From positions 15,611,001 to 15,675,000 of the forward strand of contig WPIO01000001.1 of assembly GCA_009760855.2 (NCBI GenBank): a stretch of DNA of 64,000 nt, in the 5' to 3' direction. The notes below the pieces were generated by a model, which saw only the letters and a program-made list of their open reading frames with translations, was not told the DNA's origin and ran no database searches. Position numbers and translations under genes: made by a program. The number at the start of each line of letters is the position of its first letter. Within the stretch, counting starts at the first letter, position 1. The DNA comes from Cristatella mucedo (Eukaryota > Bryozoa > Phylactolaemata > Cristatellidae). This document shows positions 1 through 12,189 of this stretch, piece by piece.

Positions 1-153
1 CATGATTGACTCACAACTCAAGCAGCAGCAGCAGCAGAACCACGCATTTGACACAAGTTTGGAATATGAAGCCACAGAGTCGACGGATTCAAGAATGCAA
101 ATAGAGTGCACACAAGGGTCGCAGGGTCGCTGAACTCAGCACTCGCCACTCAC

Positions 154-281
154 TCTTGTATTGCAGCCAGAAACTTTTGCTGGTGTCTTCTGACTCGGCG
201 TGCGTTTATCCTCTTCACGAGCCGGGTGTGCTTATAGATGAGCCACGTCTCTCTTAGTACATTTGCTGCAGCATCCTTGAG
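154..281 (-). CDS. KCNN: SK channel exon 6: calmodulin-binding domain
   Basis: 128 bp after acceptor ttttcag|, 42 codons plus two bases (residues 622-663). It reads [20 protein letters not shown] then [22 protein letters not shown], the first helices of the CaM-binding domain; the [14 protein letters not shown] core is close to invariant in the family. It is joined in frame to exon 5 (QLMKK-LKDAAAN). The donor is GA|gtgagt, leaving a split codon for an exon beyond the left edge. The missing part should hold the second half of the CaM-binding domain and the tetramerising coiled coil. Confidence 0.95.
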
Positions 282-1227
282 CTGAAAAGAGATTTTAACG
301 GAATGCTGTAAACGCTAAACATAACCAGAATATTTGCTAGGATGGGAATGGTCTTATTCGTGGCCGACTTTCATAAAGTATCAATCAGAAATAAAGCACA
401 TGCAGAGAATTGCACAAATAAGGTACTTTGCTGGTGAGTAGATTTCTTTACAAGATGCAAAGCCATTGCGTGTAGTGACAGTTTACTCACCCACTTAAAT
501 GTTCCCACGACAAGGAAAACTCACCGAATGATTGTTGGGCTTACTTGTGGACTGAGGACAGCAAGCGAAAGCGATAGGCTGCCATTCCTGTGAGTCAGCT
601 AATGGGTCGGATAAGCACCAAGCCCAAACGACAACGCATCGCAAGCGAAACACCAGCATGTCATTCGGGCTGTATGATACAGCACACTGCTTGAACTTAT
701 CATTTACTATGTCCTTAACGGTTTTAAAAGCTTGCTGGTGAGCCGCAGACCGCGGGACCTTACTTTGCTTTTGGAACAGTTAATACGCCAATTATAATGC
801 AATTATAGCAGGCAAGGTTGGGTAAGATTGTATTGTGGTACTGCACCTTCCTTAAAAACGATCTAAGACCGCTGCCACGTAGAGGATGGGCGATTTTATA
901 GCTGCCAGTTTGCACCGAGTAGATTGTTTGCCGGTCTTGACGACGAGGTGGCAAAGATGCGATATCTATTGCTTAACAAGGTGCACGTATCTACTTCTTG
1001 ACGCCAGGCCCTCCTCTAGGACTCGAGGTAATGTCATACTTGTGGGAGGCCTGCTCGGCATTGATGGATGTGCATATAAGTCTCTAAACAGAGTATCTGC
1101 ATTGCTTATTTTCCTAATTCCCTACACCAACATATGCTGTCATGCTGCCGACTATGGCGGTCTTTCAGCCGTACTGAGCGGCTACTTTCATGATATTCAC
1201 TAACTCAACTGCTCTCCTGACTCCATT

Positions 1228-1378
1228 ATGCTTTTAACTTCCTCATTGTTGCGTGAGATGAGGTATGCTGGCTACCGAATGCGTACCGAAAGCCGCTCAG
1301 GTTTGAGTGCACTATACAAAACTTTCTTGCGTAAAACTCACATAGTCTTCGTGGCTTTGTGGAGTTACAGGCAGAGAT
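1228..1378 (+). mobile_element. LINE A 3'-end fragment
   Basis: Reverse complement of the 3' untranslated segment seen at 22.26-22.45, 39.27-39.42 and 57.91-58.07 kb. Shared blocks include the gcgtgagatgag..., ccgaaagccgct and ggagttacaggc regions. Orientation is inferred from copies that still carry reverse-transcriptase sequence. It is followed directly by CA and TA microsatellites. Confidence 0.65.
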
Positions 1379-1460
1379 ACGTACACACACGCAAGCAAAA
1401 ACGCGCACACGCACGCACACCCGCGCGAGCCGCACATGCACATACATGCACACACAAACA

Positions 1461-1463
<3 letters not shown>

Positions 1464-1545
<82 letters not shown>
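1464..1545. repeat. (TA)n microsatellite
   Basis: About 80 bp of uninterrupted TA, preceded by a CA-rich stretch from about 1380. The apparent proteins (YIYIYI...) are translations of this repeat. Confidence 0.97.
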
Positions 1546-1547
<2 letters not shown>

Positions 1548-2086
1548 ATTTAAAAGTGTACATAAGAAGCTAACACATGCATGACTAAGAGCCATTTGTC
1601 GATGTGTTGGGAAATGGAATGCTGGAATGAAGGTATCTGAAACGTCCTTGAACATTACAAAAAATGTCCGGCACACCTAGCCTCTCCGCGAAGGCCAATG
1701 GCTTTTCGTGAACGAGCTTGAACACAACGAGCTGTTTTCATTATGCTCGACCTCATTTAGTTGAGGTGACAGGCAGGTTGGACTTTTTCTGGAACTCCGA
1801 TGGCAATTTTCGCAATGGCAAATAAGCAGCTAGCGCTTGCTGAAGATTAAGGCACACCCACATGAACGACCGCAGCACCTCTCAAGTCCAAAGCCCGGCC
1901 GCCAATACAGCAGCCGGGTAAATGTTTTAGGTAGTTCCGCAGTCACAGTTTCGTTGCTCGGATAAGAGAGCACTGCAAACGAACGCTCCAACTCTCAATG
2001 AAATCATTTGGGCTTGGACCACAACTGTCTTGTCACAGACGTTATTGCACTGACTTTGTGCTTAGCCAAGATTGCTCTCTGCGGAA

Positions 2087-2305
2087 GCTGCACTAACCTT
2101 AGTCCCACATTGGGGGGGGGGCACGCTGCACTAACCTTAGTCCCACATCGGGGCCACGCTGCACTAACCTTAGTCCCACATTGGGGGGGGGCCACGCTGC
2201 ACTAACCTTAGTCCCACATTGGGGGGGGGGCCACGCTGCACTAACCTTAGTCCCACATCGGGGGCCACGCTGCACTAACCTTAGTCCCACATCGGAGGCC
2301 ACGCT
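2087..2305. repeat. Minisatellite, ~33-38-bp unit with a variable G run, six copies
   Basis: The unit gctgcactaaccttagtccc + acat(t/c)g + G-run + ccac is repeated six times. Unit length varies mainly in the G run (3 to 10 G), suggesting slippage within each unit. Confidence 0.93.
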
Positions 2306-2950
2306 CTGCGTGGAGTCGTAGAGGCCACCAAGGTAGCTGGAAGCTGCACAGCACAGAGAGATGCCACAACTTATGAAAATATAAGTTGTGAAACAAACTT
2401 ATATCTGAGCGCCAACTAAGTTTTTTTTAACTCCTTCTAACAGCCTTCTACCGTGTTCAGCAAGCATTTCAACCTGCTGCTACTGCTACTTTTTTTACCC
2501 AGTAGAAATAGATGAGGAAGCGTGCCTAAATTATGAAACAAACCATATGCAAGTGATTTTTTTATCAATAACATTACAAATGCTTGGCTTGCGCGTAGTC
2601 CGTTAGCTATAATGACTTCCTTTGCAGAGGGGCTCTGTTAATGAATTTAATCTCCACTGTCGATTTCCACCACTTCGCTTCTTAAATGCAGCAGCGTTTA
2701 AAGCCATTACACCTGTAGAACGCGCCTACACAGTGCTTGCTTTTTCGTTTCATTTAAGACGCTGACTACACCAGCGATAGGCAACCTACTTTGTAGGACC
2801 CATTATCAAAGACTCACTCGCTCTTCTCCAAGATTCGAAATAGTCTATTATCTTCTACTACTAAGATAAATGTATGGGGTGTTAAGGCACCTTATAAATC
2901 TGAATGTCTATTCAGCTGATCTGTGTCTTTCTTTCCCTCCCTCCCCCTTT

Positions 2951-3060
2951 CACTCTCTCTCTCTCTCTCTCTCTCACTGTGTGTGTGTGTGTGTCTGTGT
3001 CTGTGTCTCTGTGTCTCTGTGTGTGTGTGTGTGTGCGCGTGTGTGTGTCTCTCTCTCTCG
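2951..3060. repeat. Compound (CT)n/(GT)n microsatellite
   Basis: CT repeats pass into GT/CTGT repeats and back to CT, ending about 75 bases from SK exon 5. Confidence 0.95.
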
Positions 3061-3136
3061 CGTGAGCAGAGCAGACAGAGTGGCAAACTGCCGAAGCACC
3101 CGAATGGTCCGCCTAAAAGCAGTTTCAGGCGCTCAC

Positions 3137-3247
3137 CTTCTTCATAAGCTGCGTGTCCAGCATAAAGTTGTGCACGTGCTTCTCAGCCCTAGTCAGCTGT
3201 AGTTTGTTGGCCACGACGGCCACGACCAATGCTGTGCATCCTGCTCC
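3137..3247 (-). CDS. KCNN: SK channel exon 5: S6 and start of calmodulin-binding region
   Basis: 111 bp, 37 codons, phase 0 at both ends (acceptor tgttgcag|GGA, donor AAG|gtgagc). It starts [18 protein letters not shown] (S6) and continues [19 protein letters not shown], the conserved post-S6 helix. It is too short and too interrupted by introns to appear as a long ORF, but it matches the family almost residue for residue. Unusual: the inner end of S6 reads A-N-K-L-Q, where most SK proteins have A-R-K-L-E, so an Arg and a Glu facing the inner pore are replaced by Asn and Gln. Confidence 0.96.
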
Positions 3248-3658
3248 CTGCAACACAGCAAATCGAATCATAGCATGCAAATCAGCCGATCGATCTCTAA
3301 ATGTCCTGATATTATTTATTATTATTATATCAAGCCTTAATGCTGTTGCTGCTACTGAAGCAGCAAGAGCTCGTTACATTCATACATTTGACAGCAGAAT
3401 ATCCAAGAAATTGCAGCACCTTACTAAGACTACCACCGCGAATGACTAATAAAGAAATGTGCTTAACCTTGACCTTAGCAGATGCCCATATAACAGATGT
3501 AATCGGAAAGCATCGTGGGAAGAACAGGATACGTTTGAAATTTAAACAATCCATTCAGTCATTCAAGAAGGACAGAGTTTGGCACTTTCAATGTCTCTTG
3601 CATTTCAGGGAACTTGATTGCTGCGGAGCAGGACACGGGGAAAGTCATTTGAGAGAGA

Positions 3659-3752
<94 letters not shown>

Positions 3753-4059
3753 TCACTGTTGAGGCCATTGATGCTAAAAGAAAAGAATACACGCCTGTCC
3801 AAGTTAGCAGTCAGCAATTAAGTGCATTCGAATTAAGTGGCCAAGCATTAAATGCAGTGCAAACTTTCATCTATTGCCTGGCATTTACGAGACCAAAGTT
3901 GCTACCTACTACCAATATGTCAGCAGGTAGCTCTGAAGGCTCTTGCAGCCCCACATCTGGTCACACTTGGCTCATTCGCCAGCAGCAATTCTCACACGAT
4001 CGCCAGCTCAGTAGCACGCGGTATTGCCAGCCACATGATGCTTGATGATGCTCACTTAC
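3248..4059 (-). other. SK intron 4
   Basis: Intron of about 0.8 kb between the filter exon and the S6 exon. Its only distinctive content is a ~100-bp (GA)n run. The open frames overlapping that run are repeat artefacts. Confidence 0.88.
3651..3752. repeat. (GA)n microsatellite
   Basis: About 100 bp of GA with rare AAAG and CGAG interruptions, within SK intron 4. Confidence 0.97.
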
Positions 4060-4195
4060 CATAAGCCCCGAGCACACTGCTATGCCTCGGCCACAGTAGG
4101 TCAATGGCACGATGTCACCATATCCTACTGAAAGGAACGTAATAGCTACCATGTAGAGAGCATTCAGGTAGTTGGCAAAGACGATGTCGTGGTGG
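4060..4195 (-). CDS. KCNN: SK channel exon 4: pore helix and selectivity filter
   Basis: 136 bp after acceptor tgcag|, one base completing a His codon and then 45 codons (residues 540-584). It reads HHDIVFANYLNALYMVAITF then LSVGYGDIVPLTYCGRGIAV CSGLM. GYGD at residues 563-566 is the K+ selectivity filter. The donor is ATG|gtaagt, phase 0. The start of S6 is here. Two positions differ from vertebrate SK2: the outer-pore Asn after VP is Leu (VPLTYC, residue 570), and the residue aligned with Asp341 of rat SK2 is Ile (543), with Asp one position earlier. Confidence 0.97.
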
Positions 4196-4525
4196 CTGCA
4201 AGAGAAACGAGTTCAGTAACGTTATCTCTCAGTGATCATATAGCAGGTTTCAAGGCTGCTGTTCTCGATGAACCTTGGGAAAATGTGTAGAAGCGTAATA
4301 AGATACCGCAGTAGTGACGAAAATCCTTTATTGGCAGCCGACTAGCCCTACGAGCCTTGAGAGTTCGTTCAGCATTATTAGGAATCTACCAATCGCGGAT
4401 GACGGAAATGTCTTGCCGTACTAGTCTAGTGAATGCTCACGGACACTGCATCCCCCATAAAAGTAGCTTCCTCTTAGGAAAGCCATACTTCTTTTCCGGC
4501 ATTTAAAGACCAGATGACCGGGACC

Positions 4526-4579
4526 GGTTAGGACTCGGGGGTCGGAGGCAGAGGTTAGGACTCGGGGGTCGGAGGCGGA
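4526..4579. repeat. 27-bp tandem duplication
   Basis: ggttaggactcgggggtcgg + aggcaga is present twice head to tail with one substitution. Confidence 0.85.
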
Positions 4580-6033
4580 GCCAGGATTTTCATGTGGCTG
4601 GGAAAGACCGCCAGTAATAAAAAATTATAACACGCAATCGTTATGTTTATTTGATAAGCGCTGAAATAGCTAGAAAGCAGCATGACTAGCATAAGATGAT
4701 ACACGGCCTTGCAGATTTTTTTCAAGTTGCTATGCAGTCTCCACTTCGACTGATAGATGGTCCGCGATGCCAGTTTTGCCCTAACCCCGGGTCTTATTAG
4801 CCACTAGGTCCCTAATGGGGTAAGACACTTTGGGATTACGGTAATCGCTAACTCTAGGAATCCGATCGTTGCGAAATTTCCAAAATGAAGTGTCCTTACA
4901 AAAACCCAAGACCAAATATTCTGACAAGACTGCCCCTGCCCCAGTAGAAAACGTCATCTGGCAGCTTATGTCATGCCAACGAAAGTTCCTGGCGTGCCTC
5001 AGGGCTGCACTGTAACCGCATCGACGACGCAATAATTTTGTCACGGAAGCATACATTTTTTGTCTGAGGAAGGTTCCACTCTTTTCGAAATTTAGTAAGT
5101 AGCATCGCTATCAAATAGAATTTTCATCATATAATTCAGAGTAAATGATCATGTCACACAAACATCTATAAAATGCAAGACGTGATAGCTTAAATCACAC
5201 AGTGTGTGCTTACCTTCTCAGGGAAAACACTACCCTGTTGTAATAGGTTGGCTTGTTGATAAAGAGCGAGGTAAAAATCCCACCGACAGATGGCTGTGGG
5301 CTAATAATAATAATAACCTAGAGCATGTAGGAAAACCTGCAACAATCGCTGACCAATACAAAAATAGTATTGTCGCACTTTATGGGTAAGCTAGCAGTGT
5401 TTTCGGCTTGTCACTCTGCTGAAAAGTGGGCATGAAGATACTACGTAACTACCGGAATGGATCGTAGGGGCCACTTTTGCGAGCTGACATGTTTTGCTTT
5501 TTTAAGCACCAGTCGGCTGCCTCGCGGTTTACGGGTACACAGCTCTCCGTTGCCAGCGATGGGCGTAGATTGTTCCAGCGCGGAGACTTCAGCTCAGCTT
5601 CCGGTCATCGAGATCGTTGAGTGTAGCCCACAGAACCTGCTCACCGCAAAGCCATCCTTAGAACCCCTAGTCGAGAGCAGCACGCCGTTGCCGCAGGCGA
5701 GTATAATGGGCTGGTTCAGCCAACGGTGCAGATCGCACGCGAAAGGCTCTGTTTATATTATACCAGCTTTAAAGGTCAGCTGCACGCCATGCAAAGGAAG
5801 GCCGCTTTGCACCTGCATCTGCAGGCTTTGAGCTGCCCCTTTGAGATGCCTGACTTATCTGGCATCGATTGCTTAATGGCAGATTTGATTGTCAGAAACA
5901 CAATCAGCGCGAGACCTCGGAAACTTCACATTGAAATCCCGAGCATAAAAACCTGGTGTAGTATACAGCAGCAAAAAAGCTTGATCTGCAGAGGGGGAAT
6001 GAAACGTACACTCCGACATAAGTCCGGGCAGAT

Positions 6034-6122
6034 TAATTATAATAATAATACATTTGTATAGCACCCTCAGAGAACCGAATCTCTCTCAAGGCACTTTACA
6101 GATGCTGCATATAAAGCATTAC
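6034..6122 (-). mobile_element. LINE B 3' tail fragment
   Basis: In plus sense it reads an ATT-rich tail, then catttgtatagcaccctcag, agaaccgaatctctc and aaggcactttacagatgctg: the reverse complement of the LINE B terminal hairpin and (ATT)n tail. No reverse-transcriptase sequence remains. Confidence 0.7.
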
Positions 6123-7962
6123 CGAATGTTTGGTGGTAACATCCGCCAACAGCAGGCGTCGTGTACCTTCTCAACGGCAGACTGGCTAGCAGCTTGTGTA
6201 ACCCAAAGGATTTACATTAGTGATATATTGGTGCTTGAGCGAGGAAGTTTTTCACGATTTGGTTCATGGTTTACCTCGTTTCGGAGATTTTCAGTTCTTG
6301 GTGAAAAGTGTGACAGCAGACTGATTTGGGCGGCCTAGGACAATGAGCGGTTGTCCCTCGAGGTATCAGTCTCTCAAAGCAGCAGCCTGCAGCCGAGCAG
6401 GGGGGGATGTGGACAATGGCTCGCGGCTGATGGTTTGGGCAGTGGAGCCGAAAATCCGTGCATGGGCGACATCCATCGGGGCATCCGTCCTAAGTAAGCT
6501 GCCACCAGCGGTCATACGGTTTAATGGACAAAGGTTCGGCGGTGGAAAACGATGCAATAGCATGGAATAAGAGGGCTGCCTGTGCAGTGAGCAGGAGAGA
6601 GGGTGAGATCGCTCTACATCGGCGGTTGTGCCCGTCTACGGTGAGCACACACACTGGGCTTGGCCGGCGAGGTTTTGTTAATCAAGTGCTTGGTGTTAGA
6701 GTCAGGAGACTTGTCGCTCGGTTGCTAAACCCAGCCTGACGACATCGTGGCACTATCAAAGAGGCTGTCACACTTCGCAGCCAATACATGTCTGGACAGA
6801 GTCGTAACGAGGTGGCAGCAAGCAGCTGCTGTCGAATTGAATTCAGTGCACGCAGCACCAGAATATCGGCTTTTGCACCTTGTACTAACAAAGATTCTTT
6901 AAGCGGTTTGAAAGGGAATTACTGTGAAATGTGCACCAGTTAGCATTCGGTTAGGCAGAAATTTTCTATCTCTGATTTCCGTCTTTACTGAACACGTATT
7001 AACCACACAAACAACCATGAGCATGACGAATAATACTTGTCTTTCAATGTTGCCTACCATCGATTTTGGATCCGTTGTCTGCGGTGTGTATTCGATCCAA
7101 GTTATCGAGCTAGTTTCACTCATCTTTGCTTACAGCCGGATAGTACTATTATACTTCAATATCAATATATGAATAGAGTAACGAGGCAATCACTGGATTC
7201 GAATAAGACCGACAACTCCGGCTACTTGGGAAGGAGCTAAGTGGCGCTCCATGCATGGCAGGTATCTACTCCTATTGGTCGGCCTTGAAGTAGATGCTTC
7301 AGGCTTGTTGATTCTCACGGCACCGGATTGAGACCGAGTGAGTAAGGCCGGGGTCAAGGACATCCAAACAAGTGGCACACCAACGACAAGATCGGTCTGG
7401 AGAACAGAACGGTGACGAATTACGGGGAGAGGCAATGCAGGATAAAATACAACTCTCATTCGTTCACGTTGTTCTCGTCGTCTCAAGGCCACCGGTTGTA
7501 TCTGGAGTGTCAAAGAGGTTGTTTCACCAAATTTACCATTTATTTCCTAGCAACCAAGACAAGCCCTGCTTGCTAAAAAGAGTGCCACGCCACGTTTGCA
7601 AGATTGTCTGTTATAAATCGTTCCTCGGACGGCAGCGTTTCACTAGCCGTATTGGTCCTAGATTAGATATTGCTAAGTACGCAAAGCTTCTCGAATTAAG
7701 CTGTGAATATTACTTGGCTGCCATATACTAATTGCTCGCTTCTAGCACGATGTAAAAACGGTAAAACTGTACGATAAAATGACTCAAAATATGAGTCAGG
7801 TTTCACATAGCCGGCACAGGTCCGTGACAGTTCGTAATAGAAAACGGCAGCTGCAATTTCTATAGGTGGGAATACCATGCACACAACTGCAAACCAGATA
7901 ATGGTAACTTTTGAACGTGTCGACCGACAGACAAAAATTTCTATTACGACCACGTTCTAATA

Positions 7963-8058
7963 TATTAATAATAAATGTAATGACAATAAAAACACGTACA
8001 GCTCTCCAAGAGAACTAAATCTATTTTTATGCTCTTCACATATGCCGGAGAGGAAGCG
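7963..8058 (-). mobile_element. LINE B/SINE 3' tail fragment
   Basis: An AT-rich (AAT) run is followed by ...gctctccaagagaactaaat + cta, the reverse complement of the shared LINE/SINE terminal hairpin. Degraded. Confidence 0.5.
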
Positions 8059-9683
8059 CGTCACGCGATTAGTGTATTCGACACGTCGCACACAATTTCA
8101 GGATGCATTAACAAGTGAAATGCAATTCTCTTTGTTGGGGAAAATTCTGCGAGGAGCAGGTAGACCTCTAGCTTCTTTTTTAATGTCAAGTCTAGGGGAA
8201 AGCAGAAATTCGGGTCCATGAACCGCAATACTAGCCTCTTGGTAACAGGGAGGGAAGCTGACCCAGAGATTTTTATACGGAATGCTTATCGAGAGTATTA
8301 TGAAGAGTAATCCGTTTGAGTGGATGCTCTGAGGTGTTGTGAAAATACGACTCAAAAATTATTCCAGCCTGTTGCTCCGAGATCAGTACGCAGATGTAGG
8401 CTCCGTGCATAGAGCTTGGGTTTCTTCGAGGCCGTCTAATGAGTGCCCCTCGAGATTAAACAGCTCATGCACAAGCTGGGGAGTCCAAGTAAGAAAAGTG
8501 TAATACATTTTATTTGGTGAAGTGATCTTTTGATGCCAGAAACGTTGAACGGAGCAAAAGGGCACAGGTGCGGGCGTTTGGAATTCCGAAACAGATATTC
8601 TTAATTGACTAGTCGCACGTTGGGGCCTGCGTGCACGAGCGTCTTCGGTAGGATCGGAGTGGATCAGATAGGCACAGCTTAGTCTACTGTATATCCGACC
8701 GTCTTCGTGGGGTCCACTCTGAGCCTTAGCGCATTATCAGTCTTAGCCTTACATGGTTTGCGACCACTCTGGAGCAATTGAACTTTGAACAAGATTCTTG
8801 AACCAAAGATTCCTGGTTGTATTGTTTGACAGCGACCATGGTTGAAATACTAAAATCTCTGCTTTAACGGCTACATTTACATGGCGGCAGAACACCTTAG
8901 CAACTCTCCTTCTTGCATAAGGCACCGAAGAATGACACACTTCAGAGCTCAAGGCAACGACCTGGATCGTATGGTAAATACCAGAATCTTATCGCTTGGC
9001 TAAGACACTGGGTCGCCTTGAGTCAACCAAGGTACATTACTGGCCTCCAAAAAGTAATGGCTCGCAGTGTGTGCAGCCAACACTGACCCCGCCCGGGATC
9101 TTTTAGAGCGGTGTTTAGCTGACATTTTGTTCCCAGCCCTGCCGAAGTGATCAACGCTAGCCGTTCCGGTGCACTCTCAGCTATCGTGACAGCACATGAG
9201 ATCGATCTAGCAGCAGCAGCAAGCACTGTCTAGCACAACTATTGATTATTTTAGGTTTCATTTATCTTGCCAAAGAGTAGCTAGATCGCTGCTAAGTCGG
9301 TCAATGATATAGAGTTCGGTCAGGCGTCTACTTGCCACCTCGAGATTCATTATCAGAATGCCTGAGGAGGCCACTTATAGTCGAGTGAGGGCTCAACTTG
9401 CAGGCTCTCCGATGCACTAAAAATATGTCACAGAGTTGCTAAGATTACGCCTATTTCCAGGTAATTGTTGCTCAGCAGATGCATGAATAGATAATGGGTG
9501 CAACAGCAGGAATGGTCGGACTCTTTGAATAAACCCTAGCTGAAGTACGATTGGCTCGTCGCCAGCTCTTAACGATCTACTATAGCCTCGATTTGAAAAT
9601 GTCGAAATAGCAGACGGCAAGTCGTGGATTACTTTACTTAAGTTTGGTCGCAGAGTCGTAATGGCTCACGAGTTCGGAGCCCG

Positions 9684-9813
9684 GTGATATAGTAGGTGCG
9701 CTCAAGCAGCATTTACTGACTACACAGTTATCTACTACAGCATCAGATGACTGATATAGTAGGTTCGCTCAAGCAGCCGCCACTGACTGGCGATTCTATA
9801 ACAGCGTCAGCTC
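9684..9813. repeat. ~68-bp imperfect tandem duplication
   Basis: The block beginning tgatatagtaggtgcgctca + agcagc and ending near cactgactg occurs twice, 68 bases apart. Confidence 0.75.
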
Positions 9814-10145
9814 TGCCAAGCTATTGTCACGAGCTCCCTTGCAAAGCCAGCGCAAAGCCAGCGTCTCTCAGCCACGAAGGTTAACGCTCCTTGCTGCCGC
9901 GAGGTGCGGTCGTGTAGCCCACCTTTCTCAGATTTGAGTCCAGCTCAGCCAGTCAACGACGGTCAACAGCTGCATAAACTCAACCTAGCGGGATGCTCAA
10001 TGATAATGCGTGCATCCCGCAGTCATTTGTTACGACAATCGATGCTTCGGTCGTCAGCATCCAATGTTGGTTGATATGTGCCTACGTGCATACAGTGTAT
10101 ATTGGTATGTGTCTATATACATGTGCCTAAGTTGGTTTTAATTTG

Positions 10146-10190
10146 CATATATATATATATATATATATATAACGTATATACTGTACCTGC

Positions 10191-10275
<85 letters not shown>
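10146..10275. repeat. (TA)n microsatellite in three blocks
   Basis: Three TA blocks are separated by short GTA/CTG-containing interruptions (aacgtatatactgtacctgc; acacaggtac). Confidence 0.96.
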
Positions 10276-10278
<3 letters not shown>

Positions 10279-11650
10279 GTATATTACACTTTATGTTGGT
10301 ACGTGCGTATGTGCTGCCTCAGTGAGCATTAGTTCTTCTCGAGCGCTCAATAATGACGGCCCCACGCCCACGCTGGACAAGACTCTCCGACGCTTAGCAG
10401 TGTCTTTTAAGTATACTGGTTCTAAACTAGTATTTTCTTTGCCGACAGTCTCAAGGCACATTCGCTCAGCCCTGTATCCGTGTAAACAAGTGTTTGGAGA
10501 CTCAAGGATGAAATTATGACGGACAGTTACTCTGACAATGCCATTTTAATGTAAACTATCGAGTCCAGAGAGAAACATCTTTAATCACCCAGCTAAGCAA
10601 ACAAAATTGCAATATTTTCAGGAAAATATTGTCTCGAAAATGCCCAGCTGCGTCTAGCCACATTACCAGCAGGACAGGAGTGCACACGTAACTGGAGCGC
10701 AGCGCAGGCTCCACGTCGGAGCCAAACGAAAGCGTTCTTTCGCGAGACAAACTTGGCTGCTCAAGAACTGTTCTAGCCTGCAAAAACTAGCAGCAGCCTC
10801 GTTCGGGAAGATGGTACTGCGCAACGGCTCCGTAGACGAGGCCAGGCTGTGGATGGCAGGCTTGTGCTTTCCTGATTTGCAGCTCTAATTTTGTCGCAGG
10901 CGAACGAGCCCGCCGAGCCGCAGGCGCTAGCGCATCCGCTGGCGCATGCGCCTATAATCGTATCCTCCCGCTAAGACTCGCCAATCCAACCGCCGCTGTA
11001 CGCCATCGGCTCCCACCGACTCAAATCGCCCTCCTCGGGTTCAAATTTCGCTAGCGCCGACAGGGCCGACGGGGTCGGTGCCTGCCGCTGCACCGCACGA
11101 GCAGCACGCTGGGTCACGTTGGGCACGCTTTTTGAGCATTCGTCGTGAGGCTCCGTCGCCGAGCCAATCGCTGTTTGTGAAAAGGGTTGAAGCGGCACTT
11201 TAAGGTGCCTCTCTCGAGCTCACTGACCGCTCTAGCACTCGGCAGCTTCGCGCCTCTCTCGAGCGGCTAAAGCCTCTAAGCTCAATTGCTGATGAACTTA
11301 GCCTTGAACTTGGGCGCGGGTCGCTTCTCCTTATCTGCGCTTGGCGCCACTGCTGCTGCCACGCTAGCGCGGCAGGTCGAGCAATTTCGTCGAGCGAGTA
11401 CGAGATTGAACGCCGGCCTGGACCACGCTGGCCGCCGCCTCCTCCGCGTGTCACGGGGCGGAATGACCGACCGACCGGGCGGACAGCCGTGGCCAACCGA
11501 CCGCGGATCGAGTTTCGCCGTGCGAGCTCCGTGAACTCCTCGGCGGAAGTTTCGGCTTTCTGTTAAAAAGATCCATTAAAAGATTTGAACAGCAGCTGGC
11601 AACGCGTGGACTGTAGCGCGGGACCTGTGCGCTTTTGCGGCGTCGAGATA

Positions 11651-11818
11651 AAAAAAATGTTATTCATTTGTACAGCGCCCTAGGAGACCCCAATCTCTCT
11701 CCAGGCGCTTGGTGTACGCCACAGGGCTTGAGCCCACGACCTCGGTCATCAAATGCATTCACCTTTACCTCGGTCATTAAAGGCGAGCACCTGAACTCCC
11801 GGGCTAAACCAGGACGGC
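11651..11818 (-). mobile_element. tRNA-derived SINE copy 1
   Basis: Minus strand: an A-box-like GGTTTAGCCCGGGAG head, a spacer with GGTGAATGCATT, a B-box-like GTCGTGGGCTCAAGCC, then the tail block matching the LINE B 3' hairpin (GCGCCTGGAGAGAGATTG ... TAGGGCGCTGTACAAATG). Confidence 0.8.
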
Positions 11819-12103
11819 AGTACTTGCTCGCGTCGTTTCGTAAATGCAAAAACAGCTGCTAATGAACAGGCAGCCGGTGCAGGGGGGGGGGCCCATGAGC
11901 TGCCGGTGGCTGACACACGCTAAACCAACTTTATCATTTTTTAAGACAGATAAAGCATTCAAATTCGTCGCTAAAGCATTCCAATATAAAATTTCACATG
12001 TAGGACTTTCTAATAGGAGCATTCAGCTACACAAAGCATTGCCAACGGTAGCCAAGCGGCGCGTTAACAAGCAAAAGAAATCTTTGCTGTAAACTGAGCG
12101 GTT

Positions 12104-12165
12104 GATTAAGCGGCAGATATCAAGCTAACGCAGTCATTAACGGCAGATATCAAGCTAACGCAGTC
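12104..12165. repeat. 30-bp tandem duplication
   Basis: cggcagatatcaagctaacg + cagt occurs twice, 30 bases apart, with near identity. Confidence 0.9.
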
Positions 12166-12189
12166 GCACTCGCTGCATTCATGCGGCTG

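Larger units (their letters stand above)
282..3136 (-). other. SK intron 5
   Basis: No exon-like sequence was recognised here on either strand. It holds a LINE A 3' fragment (about 1.23-1.38 kb), a CA-rich stretch running into (TA)n, a six-copy G-run minisatellite (2.09-2.31 kb) and a CT/GT microsatellite. The splice ends are GT at the exon 5 side and AG at the exon 6 side. Confidence 0.85.

Noticed and set aside
1-153. Next SK exon at the left edge (CAG/CTG run near position 20-38)
   Set aside because: The minus-strand translation does not give the expected coiled-coil sequence; the short trinucleotide run is intronic.
1226-1676. Tyr-Ile repeat proteins
   Set aside because: Direct translations of the (TA)n microsatellite.
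7696-7953. Minus-strand 85-codon frame considered as an alternative SK S3-S4 exon
   Set aside because: Apolar (IIWFAVVCMVFPPIEIAAAV) but lacks the DWRIAM, HPIPG and HSKLF motifs, and no matching splice phases were found; likely chance.
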